DNA of 64,000 nucleotides from JBAXTE01 sp963556065 (GCA_963556065.3 CAUVYH020000027.1:186001-250000), one strand, 5' to 3'. Shown: positions 34,840 through 42,824, numbered from the stretch's first letter. Numbers and translations are program-made. Notes: generated by a model not told the origin, from the letters alone.

Positions 34840-34990
34840 TTAGACTCGCTATACGCTCTTTTTCCCGAAAAACCAGAAATCTCTGATTTCCTTGTTTTTC
34901 GAGGATGTTCGAAAAATGACAATCCGCTAGTTGGCGGATTTATTTTTCGACACACGTTTCACGAACTATCTTTTCACTTCCCTTCCCATA
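34840..34990 (+). repeat. Modular hairpin element, locus 2 (type b and type a)
   Basis: Two hairpins in the forward order. Type b is at 34866-34901: outer stem CGAAAAAC/GTTTTTCG, inner stem GAAATC/GATTTC, loop TCT. After the 8-nt spacer AGGATGTT comes type a at 34910-34949: outer stem CGAAAAAT/ATTTTTCG, internal loop GAC opposite T, inner stem AATCCGC/GCGGATT. A C/T-rich left arm ending TTTTTCCCG and a right tail with ACACACGTTTCACG match locus 1. The right arm of hairpin a contains the stop codon (34940-34942) and the last codons of the Wzy-like gene on the minus strand. Confidence 0.75.
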
Positions 34991-36415
34991 AAAAACATCC
35001 AGTGCAACTACCAGTGCAATAGTTCCCCAGAATGGAACCGCCAGTTTGTCGGTGTCGAGGAAATTATTCATTCCGCCGTGAACGTAATAGGTGATCAAAG
35101 CGCAAATGGCAGAGAGTGCCCATACTCGAACCTCCTTGGATTTGGAATTGAGATATACTTTTATAGCCGTGTAAAAAGTAGCTATAGCTATTGCAATAAA
35201 GGTAAGCAGTCCAATCACTCCCGTTTCTGCTAAGGGGCCGATATATTCGCTGTGGGCGGTGCCTTTATCCCCGGCATTGGTACTGATGATCGTTTTTTCG
35301 AATGAATATTGAAATGGGGCATAAACAAATTGATAAGTACCTGGACCCCAACCAACCATAGGGCGGTGTTTAAACATCCGCATCGCTGCCGCCCATCGGT
35401 TAAGTCGTTCTAAATTCGACGCATCGGTGGAAATATTTGACATCGATTGAATGTGTTCGGTAAGATTATCTGAAGAGTCCTGTTTGTTTTTACTTAAATT
35501 GTGAATGATGTCGTTTTGAAAAATAAAAAATAATCCTATCAATATTAGTGTTGTAGCAGCAACCCATTGAAACTTGATTTTTAATTTCACAATGATGAAT
35601 AAACCCAAAGTTATGACGATGCTTAACCAAGCTGCACGGCTGTACGAAAGGTAGAAACCCAATATGAGAATAGCAAACAGCACTAAAATAAAGAGTTTTT
35701 TTGTCCGACTGAAGCTGGGTTCAAAAGCGATGCCAATAATTGGAGGGAGAAAAAAGGCGATTGCCGCTCCATACGCAGTGTGGTCGTTATAAAATGGGCT
35801 CATCACCCAATGTCCGGTCATTTCGCTGAATCCATATTGTGAGTGGACAATTGTGGTATAGATTATTACAATTGCGAGCCCAAAGGCATACGCCAAATAA
35901 AAGTTTCGTATGGATGAGAACTCACGTTTGAAAATCAGAGCGATTGAAAAATAGAAGGGAATGATAAACCAGATTTTTGAAATAAAAAATTTGATAGAAA
36001 CTAAAGAAATTTCACTGGTAATCGATGTAAATAAAATCCAACCCAAATATATAAAAATAGTAATAGATATCGGGTGTTTGGTTATTTTTATCGGATAGCT
36101 ATTTTCGTATAACAGTTTAAACAGGAAAACACTCGTAAACAGAATCATTAAGGGTTCGGTGGGTAAAGCCAGTCCGACATTGAAATCTTTATTTGCACTA
36201 ATGATGGATAACGGGGTTAGAAAAGTGATGATATAGAGTAATTTATCTGCTGAAAAAAAAGCAAGCACTAGCGAAAAAACGACTCCAATGATAACCGGAA
36301 ACCAAAATTGTTCATAAACCAATAAAATGGAGTTAATTATAAGAAAAAACCCGACGATTGAATATATCCAAAATGAGATCGGCTTTTTTTTAAACAGACT
36401 CAAAAAAATATTCAT
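34940..36415 (-). CDS. O-antigen ligase/polymerase (Wzy/WaaL) family membrane protein
   Basis: A 491-residue protein with about 11-12 transmembrane segments and a large hydrophilic loop (~295-380). The loop holds the family's RLNRWAAAMRMFKHRPMVGWGPGTYQF and GDKGTAHSEYIGPLAETGVIGLL, where the Gly-Trp-Gly and His-Ser motifs are typical of Wzy/WaaL (PF04932) proteins. It polymerises or ligates glycan at the periplasmic side. The ATG at 36415 is 4 nt after the wzz stop; an upstream TTG at 36451 would overlap wzz. The last residues, SEKIVRETCVEK, come from the repeat element. Confidence 0.85.
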   Translation of the reverse strand: MNIFLSLFKKKPISFWIYSIVGFFLIINSILLVYEQFWFPVIIGVVFSLVLAFFSADKLLYIITFLTPLSIISANKDFNVGLALPTEPLMILFTSVFLFKLLYENSYPIKITKHPISITIFIYLGWILFTSITSEISLVSIKFFISKIWFIIPFYFSIALIFKREFSSIRNFYLAYAFGLAIVIIYTTIVHSQYGFSEMTGHWVMSPFYNDHTAYGAAIAFFLPPIIGIAFEPSFSRTKKLFILVLFAILILGFYLSYSRAAWLSIVITLGLFIIVKLKIKFQWVAATTLILIGLFFIFQNDIIHNLSKNKQDSSDNLTEHIQSMSNISTDASNLERLNRWAAAMRMFKHRPMVGWGPGTYQFVYAPFQYSFEKTIISTNAGDKGTAHSEYIGPLAETGVIGLLTFIAIAIATFYTAIKVYLNSKSKEVRVWALSAICALITYYVHGGMNNFLDTDKLAVPFWGTIALVVALDVFYGKGSEKIVRETCVEK

Positions 36416-36419
36416 GAGC

Positions 36420-37472
36420 TTAAGCAACAGGTTTGGTTTCTTCCGATACAACGGGTTTAATATCGTAATCGCGAATGGTTTGAATTATGATGATGCTCAG
36501 CACGGCTAGAATAAAAGCACTGAATGTAGTTACCAAAACGATAAGCCAGCGAACGGGATAAGATTTTTTCTCCGCTTTATACGCACGCTCTACCATGAAC
36601 TTTTGGGGAAGGTTCTGCTGGGCATCTACTTTGGCTTCATTGTATTTTGCCTTTAGTTCTGCAAGCTGTTTCACCTGACTTTCATAAACTTGGCTAAGGG
36701 CAACATAACCACCTCCGTATTTGGCTAAAGTATCGATAAGCTGTTTAATCCGTTTTGCACCCTGCATATTCCCATTGGATAAAGCGATAGCATATTGCTG
36801 ATTATATCGTTCGGCCTGAGCTTCATAATCGGTAATGCCTAACGATCTAAGTTTGTATAACGAGTCGTCTGTCGATTTCATCTCGTTAAGCAGTGAAAAA
36901 TACTCCCGCTCGGTAATTTTGTAACCTTCGATTGCACGCTCTTTTTGAATTTCATTTTTTACGGTATCCACTAAATCTGAAATATCGTTGGCAATATCAG
37001 CGGCCATCTGAGGATCTTTGTCCAGAACTGTAACCTCCACAGCCATAAATTCAGTTCGTTTGAAGGTAATATTCGATTCAAATTCTTTATATAAGTCGGT
37101 TGTTTTAGTCGAAGAGTTCGGATTAATATCATAATGCTTAAAAAGATCAAACTTTTGTATTACCCGTTGCTTTATTTTTGAAGAGTAAAGAATTTGCAAC
37201 ATCTGTTCGGCTTGTTCTTCGGCTCCAAATTCCATGATATCTTGCTTCCCATTGGTATTTGAAGCAATAAGCGCTTTGGAAATGGAGTTTGTTGATACCG
37301 GAAACATAATTACCGACGATTTATATTTGGGCGTAATAAACCATGGGGATGAAAATAACGCACTTAGGACAATGGCAGATAGTACCACAATAATCAGAGT
37401 TTTGCGCCAATGCCATAAAAACAATAAAAGATTGGTTGAGTTAAAATCGAATGCGCTTTTTTTTGATTCCAT
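36420..37472 (-). CDS. Wzz-type polysaccharide chain-length determinant
   Basis: A 350-residue protein of polysaccharide co-polymerase topology: a first membrane helix LIIVVLSAIVLSALF (~27-42), a long periplasmic coiled-coil-rich domain (~60-305, with KITEREYFSLLNEMKSTDDSLYK) and a second helix WLIVLVTTFSAFILAVLSIIIIQ (~309-333). The family motif PxxP lies near the second helix as SYPVRW. It sets the length of polymerised glycan together with the Wzy-like protein coded right after it (4 nt). No tyrosine-kinase domain is present. First gene of the two-gene operon. Confidence 0.86.
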   Translation of the reverse strand: MESKKSAFDFNSTNLLLFLWHWRKTLIIVVLSAIVLSALFSSPWFITPKYKSSVIMFPVSTNSISKALIASNTNGKQDIMEFGAEEQAEQMLQILYSSKIKQRVIQKFDLFKHYDINPNSSTKTTDLYKEFESNITFKRTEFMAVEVTVLDKDPQMAADIANDISDLVDTVKNEIQKERAIEGYKITEREYFSLLNEMKSTDDSLYKLRSLGITDYEAQAERYNQQYAIALSNGNMQGAKRIKQLIDTLAKYGGGYVALSQVYESQVKQLAELKAKYNEAKVDAQQNLPQKFMVERAYKAEKKSYPVRWLIVLVTTFSAFILAVLSIIIIQTIRDYDIKPVVSEETKPVA

Positions 37473-37512
37473 CCGTGAACACTTTTTTTAATGAATATTA
37501 GTTTTCAGTGGG

Positions 37513-37520
37513 CAAATTTA
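37513..37520 (-). promoter_or_regulatory. Putative -7 box of the wzz-wzy operon
   Basis: Read on the minus strand, TAAATTTG matches TAnnTTTG, 40 nt before the wzz ATG at 37472. Confidence 0.5.
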
Positions 37521-37582
37521 CAAAAATTGCATGGTTATTTACCCTACATCAGGTTCAAAAACGTTATTTTTTAAAAATTATT

Positions 37583-38527
37583 TCACAAAGAAGTGTTCTC
37601 GTAAAATTTTCCTTGCCACAGATCACGGGTTTCCAGTCGTTTTTGAATTTGGATGAGCACCTGATCATAACGTAACATGCCCCAGGGTTCGGAGACCAAA
37701 AAACGGGGAGGGACTTCGCCTGCAAAGCGCTCTATCACAAAATTCGGATTGAGGTGTGAAACATAATCCACAATAAAATCGAGATAGTCTTCGAGTGAAA
37801 ATAGTGGATATTTTGCCGGATTTTGTTGATAATCCGTTGCCATTTGGGTCTCTTTTACAATCTGAAGCTGGTGGAACTTGATAGTGTTCAAGGGTAGTTT
37901 TGAAATTATCTTTGCCGATTTCATCATCATTTCACGAGTTTCTCCCGGGAGTCCGAAAATTAAATGGACTCCGGTGTGAAGACCGTATTGGTGGGTCAGC
38001 GTAATCATTTCTACCGCTTTTTGGTAAGTGTGCCCTCGATTGATTGTCAACAAGGTTTCCTCGTAAACGGACTCTACCCCATATTCAATAATAACATACT
38101 TGGTTTTGGCTATTTCTGCAAAATAGGCTAGTTTTTCTTCATCCATGCAGTCGGGGCGTGTGCCGATCACCAATCCGCAAATTTTCGGATGCTTAATGGC
38201 AGGGTCGTAAATCTTTTTAAGATATTCGAGAGGAGCATGCGTATTTGAAAATGCCTGAAAATATGCCAGATATTTGTTCGCCCGGCGATAGCGGTTTGCA
38301 TGAAATTCAATGCCTTCTTCAATTTGCTGTTGTGTCGATTTTTCAGGAGTACAATACGAGGGATTAAACGCATTGTTGTTACAATATGTACATCCACCGG
38401 TACCCACGGTTCCATCACGATTTGGGCAGCTAAAGCCGGCATCAATGGTCACCTTTTGGACTCTTCCTCCGAAAAGTTCTTTAAAATAAGTTGAATAGCT
38501 GCGATATCGCTCGGCGTTTTTATTCAC
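37583..38527 (-). CDS. TIGR01212/YhcC-type radical SAM protein
   Basis: A 314-residue radical SAM protein of the YhcC type. Its cluster cysteines have the family's long first gap: C34, C46 and C49 (CPNRDGTVGTGGCTYC). The blocks FQAFSNTHAPLEYLKKIYD, GLVIGTRPDCM, YGVESVYEETLLTINRGHTY and GVHLIFGLPGETREMM follow. The family is widespread; its reaction is not established as far as I know. It is the last gene in a minus-strand series lipA, lipB, yitT-like, yhcC-like, with an 11-nt gap to the yitT-like gene. Confidence 0.9.
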   Translation of the reverse strand: MNKNAERYRSYSTYFKELFGGRVQKVTIDAGFSCPNRDGTVGTGGCTYCNNNAFNPSYCTPEKSTQQQIEEGIEFHANRYRRANKYLAYFQAFSNTHAPLEYLKKIYDPAIKHPKICGLVIGTRPDCMDEEKLAYFAEIAKTKYVIIEYGVESVYEETLLTINRGHTYQKAVEMITLTHQYGLHTGVHLIFGLPGETREMMMKSAKIISKLPLNTIKFHQLQIVKETQMATDYQQNPAKYPLFSLEDYLDFIVDYVSHLNPNFVIERFAGEVPPRFLVSEPWGMLRYDQVLIQIQKRLETRDLWQGKFYENTSL

Positions 38528-38538
38528 AGATTTTATGG

Positions 38539-39396
38539 TTAAATCTTAATTCTGTCGAAATTTTTTCCAAAAACACCGCTCACCTTGGCTATAGAGATAA
38601 ATGCACTATCGTCAATTTCTTTAATTATTTTCATAATCGCTTGCCTGTCTTGTTTCTGGGCAATCACCATGAGCACGTTTTGATCATGTTTTGTGTACCA
38701 TCCTGTGCCTTTAAGCAACGTTACCCCGCGTTGGATTTCATTTCCGATTCGGTCGGCAATCAGATCATTACTTTTGGAAAAAATCATAAATTGATACGAC
38801 TGTTTATTTCCTTCAATTACCATATCCAGCGTATATCCAAAAACTCCCATCACTACATATCCGTAAACGATTTTCTCGACAGATCCGAATACAAAATACG
38901 AACTGGCAACAATTAAAATATCAATGTATATAATTACTCGTCCCGGGCTAATATTATAATAGTTAGTTATAATTAAAGCAACAATGTCGGTTCCACCGGA
39001 ATTGCCGCCGTTAGAGAATGCAATGCCCACGCCTAAACCGGAAAGCATCGCTCCGATTAGTGCGCACATAAACGGATCGTCAACCAACGGTTGCTTGATA
39101 AAATGTTGTAAAACAACAAAGAAAAAAGAACTCATTAAAATGCCGAAAATGGTATTGATGCCAAATTTAGCTCCTAAAATTTTCATGGCGATTAATACCA
39201 AAATAATATTAACTACAAGACTGATAATTCCAACGGGCAAGCCTGTGGAAAAGAAAATCAGCGAGGATATTCCACTTACGCCACCTCCTACAATTCCCGA
39301 TGGAATAAGAAATGCCGTCCACCCGAAAGCAAATAGCAGAAGTCCTAATGTGATCATAGCGTAGGACTTGATTTGTTGTAATATTTTTTTGGACAT
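38539..39396 (-). CDS. YitT family membrane protein (DUF161/DUF2179)
   Basis: A 285-residue protein with five or six membrane segments in the first 190 residues (MITLGLLLFAFGWTAFLIPSG, SLVVNIILVLIAMKIL, FGILMSSFFFVVLQHF, GAMLSGLGVGIAFSNGGNSGGTDIVALI, VIIYIDILIVASSYFVFG). The glycine-rich GIVGGGVSGIS and GGNSGGTDI motifs are typical. The soluble C-terminus (~200-280) is the DUF2179 domain with GATVLKGTGWYTKHDQNVL-like sequence (here RGVTLLKGTGWYTK). Transport substrate unknown. It is between lipB and the YhcC-type gene with small gaps. Confidence 0.88.
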   Translation of the reverse strand: MSKKILQQIKSYAMITLGLLLFAFGWTAFLIPSGIVGGGVSGISSLIFFSTGLPVGIISLVVNIILVLIAMKILGAKFGINTIFGILMSSFFFVVLQHFIKQPLVDDPFMCALIGAMLSGLGVGIAFSNGGNSGGTDIVALIITNYYNISPGRVIIYIDILIVASSYFVFGSVEKIVYGYVVMGVFGYTLDMVIEGNKQSYQFMIFSKSNDLIADRIGNEIQRGVTLLKGTGWYTKHDQNVLMVIAQKQDRQAIMKIIKEIDDSAFISIAKVSGVFGKNFDRIKI

Positions 39397-39415
39397 AACG
39401 ATTGCAAATTAATGA

Positions 39416-40093
39416 TTACTCGTTGATCTTTAAATTTTGATATAGTTTTGTTTTCAATGTTTTTTTTACTTCTTCGATATCAATTTCTTTCCCCAACTCC
39501 TTTTGCATCGAGGTTACGCCTTTGTCTATAAAACCGCATGGGTTGATGTAGTTGAAATAGGTCAAATTCGTATTCACATTAAATGCAAAACCGTGCATGG
39601 TTACATATCGACTGGCTTTAACCCCAATGGCGCAAATTTTCCGGGTTTTTCCGGCAATATCCACGTCGAGCCATACTCCGGTAGCTCCTTCCAACCGTGT
39701 AGCCGCGATATTGTAAAGAACCAATGTGTCGATTACGCTTTGTTCCAGTTGAAAAATATACTCCCGAATGGAAAGTTGCAGTAATTCCAGATCCACAATC
39801 GGGTAGCCTACAATTTGGCCGGGACCGTGATAGGTAATATCTCCGCCGCGGTCGATGTGGTAATAGGTGGCCTGAATCTGTTTCAACATTTCGTCGCTGA
39901 TGAGCAGGTTGGTGTTGTTGCCGTGTTTTCCCAAAGTATATACGTGAGGATGCTCGCAAAAAATAATGGATTGTGGAGAGTTAGTCGATTTGCCGAGTTT
40001 GTAATCCATAACCCCGTTGAAAATAGCTTGTTGCCGATCCCATCCCTCTTTGTAATCGATGGTTTTCCAGTCGTGAAAAGTTACGTTGTTCAT
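39416..40093 (-). CDS. lipB: Octanoyltransferase (lipoate biosynthesis)
   Basis: A 225-residue LipB. Landmarks: EHPHVYTLGKHGNNTNLL, the RGGDITYHGPGQIVGYPI block (~78-95), the lysine segment GVKASRYVTMHGFAFNVNT and the catalytic Cys in INPCGFIDKGVTSM (~183-196). It transfers octanoyl from acyl carrier protein to lipoyl domains, where LipA then adds sulfur. lipA is the upstream neighbour on the same strand with a 190-bp gap filled by repeats. Its stop lies 19 nt before the yitT-like gene. Confidence 0.94.
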   Translation of the reverse strand: MNNVTFHDWKTIDYKEGWDRQQAIFNGVMDYKLGKSTNSPQSIIFCEHPHVYTLGKHGNNTNLLISDEMLKQIQATYYHIDRGGDITYHGPGQIVGYPIVDLELLQLSIREYIFQLEQSVIDTLVLYNIAATRLEGATGVWLDVDIAGKTRKICAIGVKASRYVTMHGFAFNVNTNLTYFNYINPCGFIDKGVTSMQKELGKEIDIEEVKKTLKTKLYQNLKINE

Positions 40094-40283
40094 TTTTTCT
40101 AATATTGTTTAAGTCCGAACGGACTATTTTGTTTTCGTTTTTATGTTGCTTTTATTAATGTTGAAGTCCTACGGACTAGGTTTGATTTTTTTTTTCTTGC
40201 TTGCAAAACTTTTTACTCGTCAACTTCTTCCTTCTTCCTTCTGCATTCTCTTTTCACTTTTCACGGACCTCTTTTCACGATTC
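40094..40283. repeat. Repeat-filled gap between lipA and lipB
   Basis: Two copies of a small palindromic motif lie 50 nt apart: AGTCCGAACGGACT (40112-40125) and AGTCCTACGGACT (40165-40177), each followed by A/T-rich bases. From about 40225 the DNA becomes C/T-rich and then, at 40246-40300, shares the TTTCACGGA ... TTTCACGATTCTT tail of the modular hairpin element, but no CG-capped hairpin is present. This tail runs into the end of lipA. Confidence 0.55.
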
Positions 40284-41153
40284 TTACTTCTCTCTTCTTC
40301 CTTCTTTATTCTTAAAAGCATCTTCCGCCATATAAGAAGACCTCACCAAAGGACCACACTCTGCTATGTTAAACCCGATTTCGTAAGCTTTGTTTTTGTA
40401 AAACTCAAAAATTTCAGGATGCACGTATTCGGCAACTTCAATGTTTTGTGATGTGGGTTGCAAATATTGACCAATGGTAATCATTCGGCATCCGACATTA
40501 TATAGATCCAGAAGCGTTTCTAAAACCTCTTCCTGCGTTTCTCCCAATCCCACCATGATTCCGGATTTTGTCTCGATTCCGGATTTTGAAAACAGACGCA
40601 AGGTTTCCAGGCTGACATCGTATTTGGCTCTGCTTCTTACTTCGGGAGTCAATCGACGGACGGTTTCGATATTATGCGATAAAATATCAGGTTTGGATTT
40701 TACTACGATGTCGATGAGTTCCGCATTGGCATCAAAATCAGGGAGGAGCACTTCGATGATGGTGTTTGGATTTTCGTTGCGAATAGCATTAATCACATTT
40801 GCCCAGTGTTGTGCTCCCTTGTCTTCCAGTTCATCTCGATCGACGGAGGTGATCACGGCATGTTTCAGACGCATCAGTTTCACCGATTTGGCGACTTTAG
40901 CCGGTTCGTTTACATCTATCGGCAACGGTTTCCCGGTTTGGGTTGCGCAAAACTTGCACGAGCGGGTGCAAATGTCGCCCAAGATCATCAGCGTGGCGGC
41001 ACCGCGGCTCCAGCATTCGCCCATGTTCGGGCAGCGACCGCTCGAACAGATGGTGTGCAGCTGGTTTTCTTCCACAATTTTTTTAAGTTCCGTGTAGTTT
41101 TCTCCTCCGGGAATCTTAATCTTAAGCCAAGATGGCTTGCGAACTATTTTCAT
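40284..41153 (-). CDS. lipA: Lipoyl synthase
   Basis: A 289-residue LipA with both clusters: the auxiliary cluster CX4CX5C at C36, C41, C47 (CSSGRCPNMGEC) and the radical SAM CX3CX2C at C62, C66, C69 (CTRSCKFC). The C-terminal RSSYMAED motif, which gives a cluster ligand serine, is present. It inserts two sulfurs into octanoyl-protein in the cytoplasm. A longer frame starts at 41189 but ATG 41153 gives the standard N-terminus and follows the -7 box. The last codons after AEDAF (KNKEGRREK) are read from the repeat-like tail that fills the lipA-lipB gap. Confidence 0.95.
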   Translation of the reverse strand: MKIVRKPSWLKIKIPGGENYTELKKIVEENQLHTICSSGRCPNMGECWSRGAATLMILGDICTRSCKFCATQTGKPLPIDVNEPAKVAKSVKLMRLKHAVITSVDRDELEDKGAQHWANVINAIRNENPNTIIEVLLPDFDANAELIDIVVKSKPDILSHNIETVRRLTPEVRSRAKYDVSLETLRLFSKSGIETKSGIMVGLGETQEEVLETLLDLYNVGCRMITIGQYLQPTSQNIEVAEYVHPEIFEFYKNKAYEIGFNIAECGPLVRSSYMAEDAFKNKEGRREK

Positions 41154-41170
41154 TTCAAACTCTTTTTTTG

Positions 41171-41178
41171 CAAAATTA
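41171..41178 (-). promoter_or_regulatory. Putative -7 box of lipA
   Basis: Read on the minus strand, TAATTTTG matches TAnnTTTG, 17 nt before the ATG at 41153; it overlaps the longer frame that starts at 41189 and argues against that start. Confidence 0.5.
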
Positions 41179-41326
41179 CACTTATTCAACGTTTGTTCCT
41201 AAAAAAATAATTGAAGCCGTTTTTATTCATTGAAAGACTTTAATTATTACTTTTGAATAAATAAAGAATTGTGTTTGGCTTTATTGGAGTGAACATAACG
41301 AATCAAACAAGTAATTTGTGAAAAAC

Positions 41327-41719
41327 ATGGATGCTTTTGTCACGGTGTTAACGGTTTATTATCCACATGAGTTGGCGGTAATTCGGGGTCATCTCGAATC
41401 GGAGGGAATAGAATGTTTTGTGAAAGACGAGTTGATCGCTCAAATCAATCCTTTTTATTCCAATGCGGTGGGAGGGGTGAAGCTCCAGGTAAAGCAATCC
41501 GATGTATATCTTGCTCTGGAGATCATTAAAGAGGGAGGCTATGCTGCGGACGAAAAGCCGAAAGCTTCTTTGTTTTTTACCAAAGTTGACACGTTTTCGA
41601 CTAAAATTCCGTTTCTCAACAAGTTTGATTATGAAATTCGTTTTTTGGTTATGTCCGGTGTGGTTATATCGATGGTAGTTTGCATGCTTTGGCTGTTAAT
41701 ATCGTTTACCCATGCGTAG
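41327..41719 (+). CDS. DUF2007-domain protein with C-terminal membrane helix
   Basis: A 130-residue protein. Residues ~1-70 are a DUF2007 domain (VTVLTVYYPHELAVIRGHLESEGIECFVKDE, GGVKLQVKQSDVYLALEIIKEGGY), a small alpha-beta fold related to PII-like signal domains. A C-terminal membrane helix (FLVMSGVVISMVVCMLWLLISF) anchors it. Function is not known. The ATG at 41327 is used; a GTG lies 9 nt upstream. Its stop overlaps the next gene by 8 nt, so both are coupled. Confidence 0.8.
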   Translation: MDAFVTVLTVYYPHELAVIRGHLESEGIECFVKDELIAQINPFYSNAVGGVKLQVKQSDVYLALEIIKEGGYAADEKPKASLFFTKVDTFSTKIPFLNKFDYEIRFLVMSGVVISMVVCMLWLLISFTHA

Positions 41720-41906
41720 TCAGTTGCCGGAGATATGTCCATTTTGCGGTTCCGGAGAGGTTTCGACGCCTCGCTTGTCTTCATTGGCCTTTGTGATCTC
41801 CTTTTTCCTGTTGGGATTCCCGCTACCCTTCAAGAGCAAGATTTGCCATTGTTTCGAGTGTGGCCGCGATTTCAAAAAGAAAAAACTGCCTAAAAATCCG
41901 GATTAA
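41712..41906 (+). CDS. Small zinc-ribbon membrane protein
   Basis: A 64-residue protein. Two CxxC-type pairs, CPFCGS (near 9-14) and CHCFECGRDF (near 47-56), can form a zinc ribbon split by a hydrophobic segment (LAFVISFFLLGFPLPF) that may be a membrane hairpin. The end is strongly basic (KKKKLPKNPD). The start overlaps the stop of the DUF2007 gene by 8 nt, as often found for gene pairs whose products are made together. No known role. Confidence 0.7.
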   Translation: MRSQLPEICPFCGSGEVSTPRLSSLAFVISFFLLGFPLPFKSKICHCFECGRDFKKKKLPKNPD

Positions 41907-42162
41907 TCTAAACGAATCATTCCCGAAAGTTCGGCTCGAATTTCATTCCTCATATTTGTCTTTGGTATAAATCATAATTACATTAACAAAAACCATATTC
42001 CACCCCTAAAATTCGTCATTTGCCGTTTTTTCATAATTATCGTCCATAAAATGTAGAACTTTGCAAAGTGAATAATTATTTATATATTATTGGTAAACAG
42101 ATGTTTAAAATAATGTATTAAATTGTTATGAAAAAATTGAAACTTTGGAAACGAAAATTGAC

Positions 42163-42170
42163 TAATTTTG
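42163..42170 (+). promoter_or_regulatory. Putative -7 box of the tetR-efflux region
   Basis: TAATTTTG matches TAnnTTTG, 30 nt before the ATG at 42201. TTTG at 42144-42147 lies 15 nt upstream, shorter than the usual -33 spacing. Confidence 0.5.
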
Positions 42171-42200
42171 TTTCCGAAGTTTCTGATTTAATGATAAAAA

Positions 42201-42739
42201 ATGGAAGAATTAATAACTAAAATATCTGATTTATTTTTGAAATATGGTGTCAAGAGTGTCACCATGGATGATCTTGCCAAAGAACTCGGAATATCGAAAA
42301 AAACACTTTATTTGTCGTTTGCAGACAAGAAGGATGTGGTAATGAAGTTTGTAGAGTACTCAATTGCTCGTCATCAGTCGTGTTTGATTAAGGCAAAAGA
42401 GATCGTGGATGGCAGTAATGCGATTGATAATTTGCTTAAGGTAAGTCAGTTGTTAATCAACTCGCAAAATAAAATAAATACGATTTGCAAAAGTACTATC
42501 CCGAAGCTTGGGAGAAAGTTAAACGATTTAGACAAGAGCATGTTTTTACCCATATTCGACAGAATATCATTCAGGGGATATCCGAAGGGATATACCGAAC
42601 CGATTTTAATATTGAAGTAATCTGTCATTTATATGTTTCACACATTGAAAATTCATATACCGAACTGCTTAATAATTCGGATATTCATTTTGAAGAATTG
42701 CTGAAAACACTTTTTATGTACCATATCCGGGATTGCTAG
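42201..42739 (+). pseudogene. TetR/AcrR family regulator, frameshifted
   Basis: The N-terminal frame (from 42201) carries a normal TetR DNA-binding domain: LFLKYGVKSVTMDDLAKELGISKKTLYLSFADKKDVV. Near 42484 the ligand-domain sequence jumps to another frame (LQKYYPEAWEKVKRFRQEHV, then on to the stop at 42739). One missing base near the TTTGC at 42482-42487 explains it; with one base added the gene is 180 codons, close to the usual TetR length. Without correction the first frame ends at 42620 with an unrelated tail and the ligand-binding domain is lost. It lies 85 nt upstream of an RND efflux operon on the same strand, the normal place for its local repressor. Whether the shift is real or a sequencing error cannot be told. 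Confidence 0.85.
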
Positions 42740-42824
42740 TAGGGCGGGTATAGAATATATAGAGCTTAAATTGGAAAACTTGAACACACAAAAAAATATA
42801 TAATTAAAAAAATCAAATTGTTAA

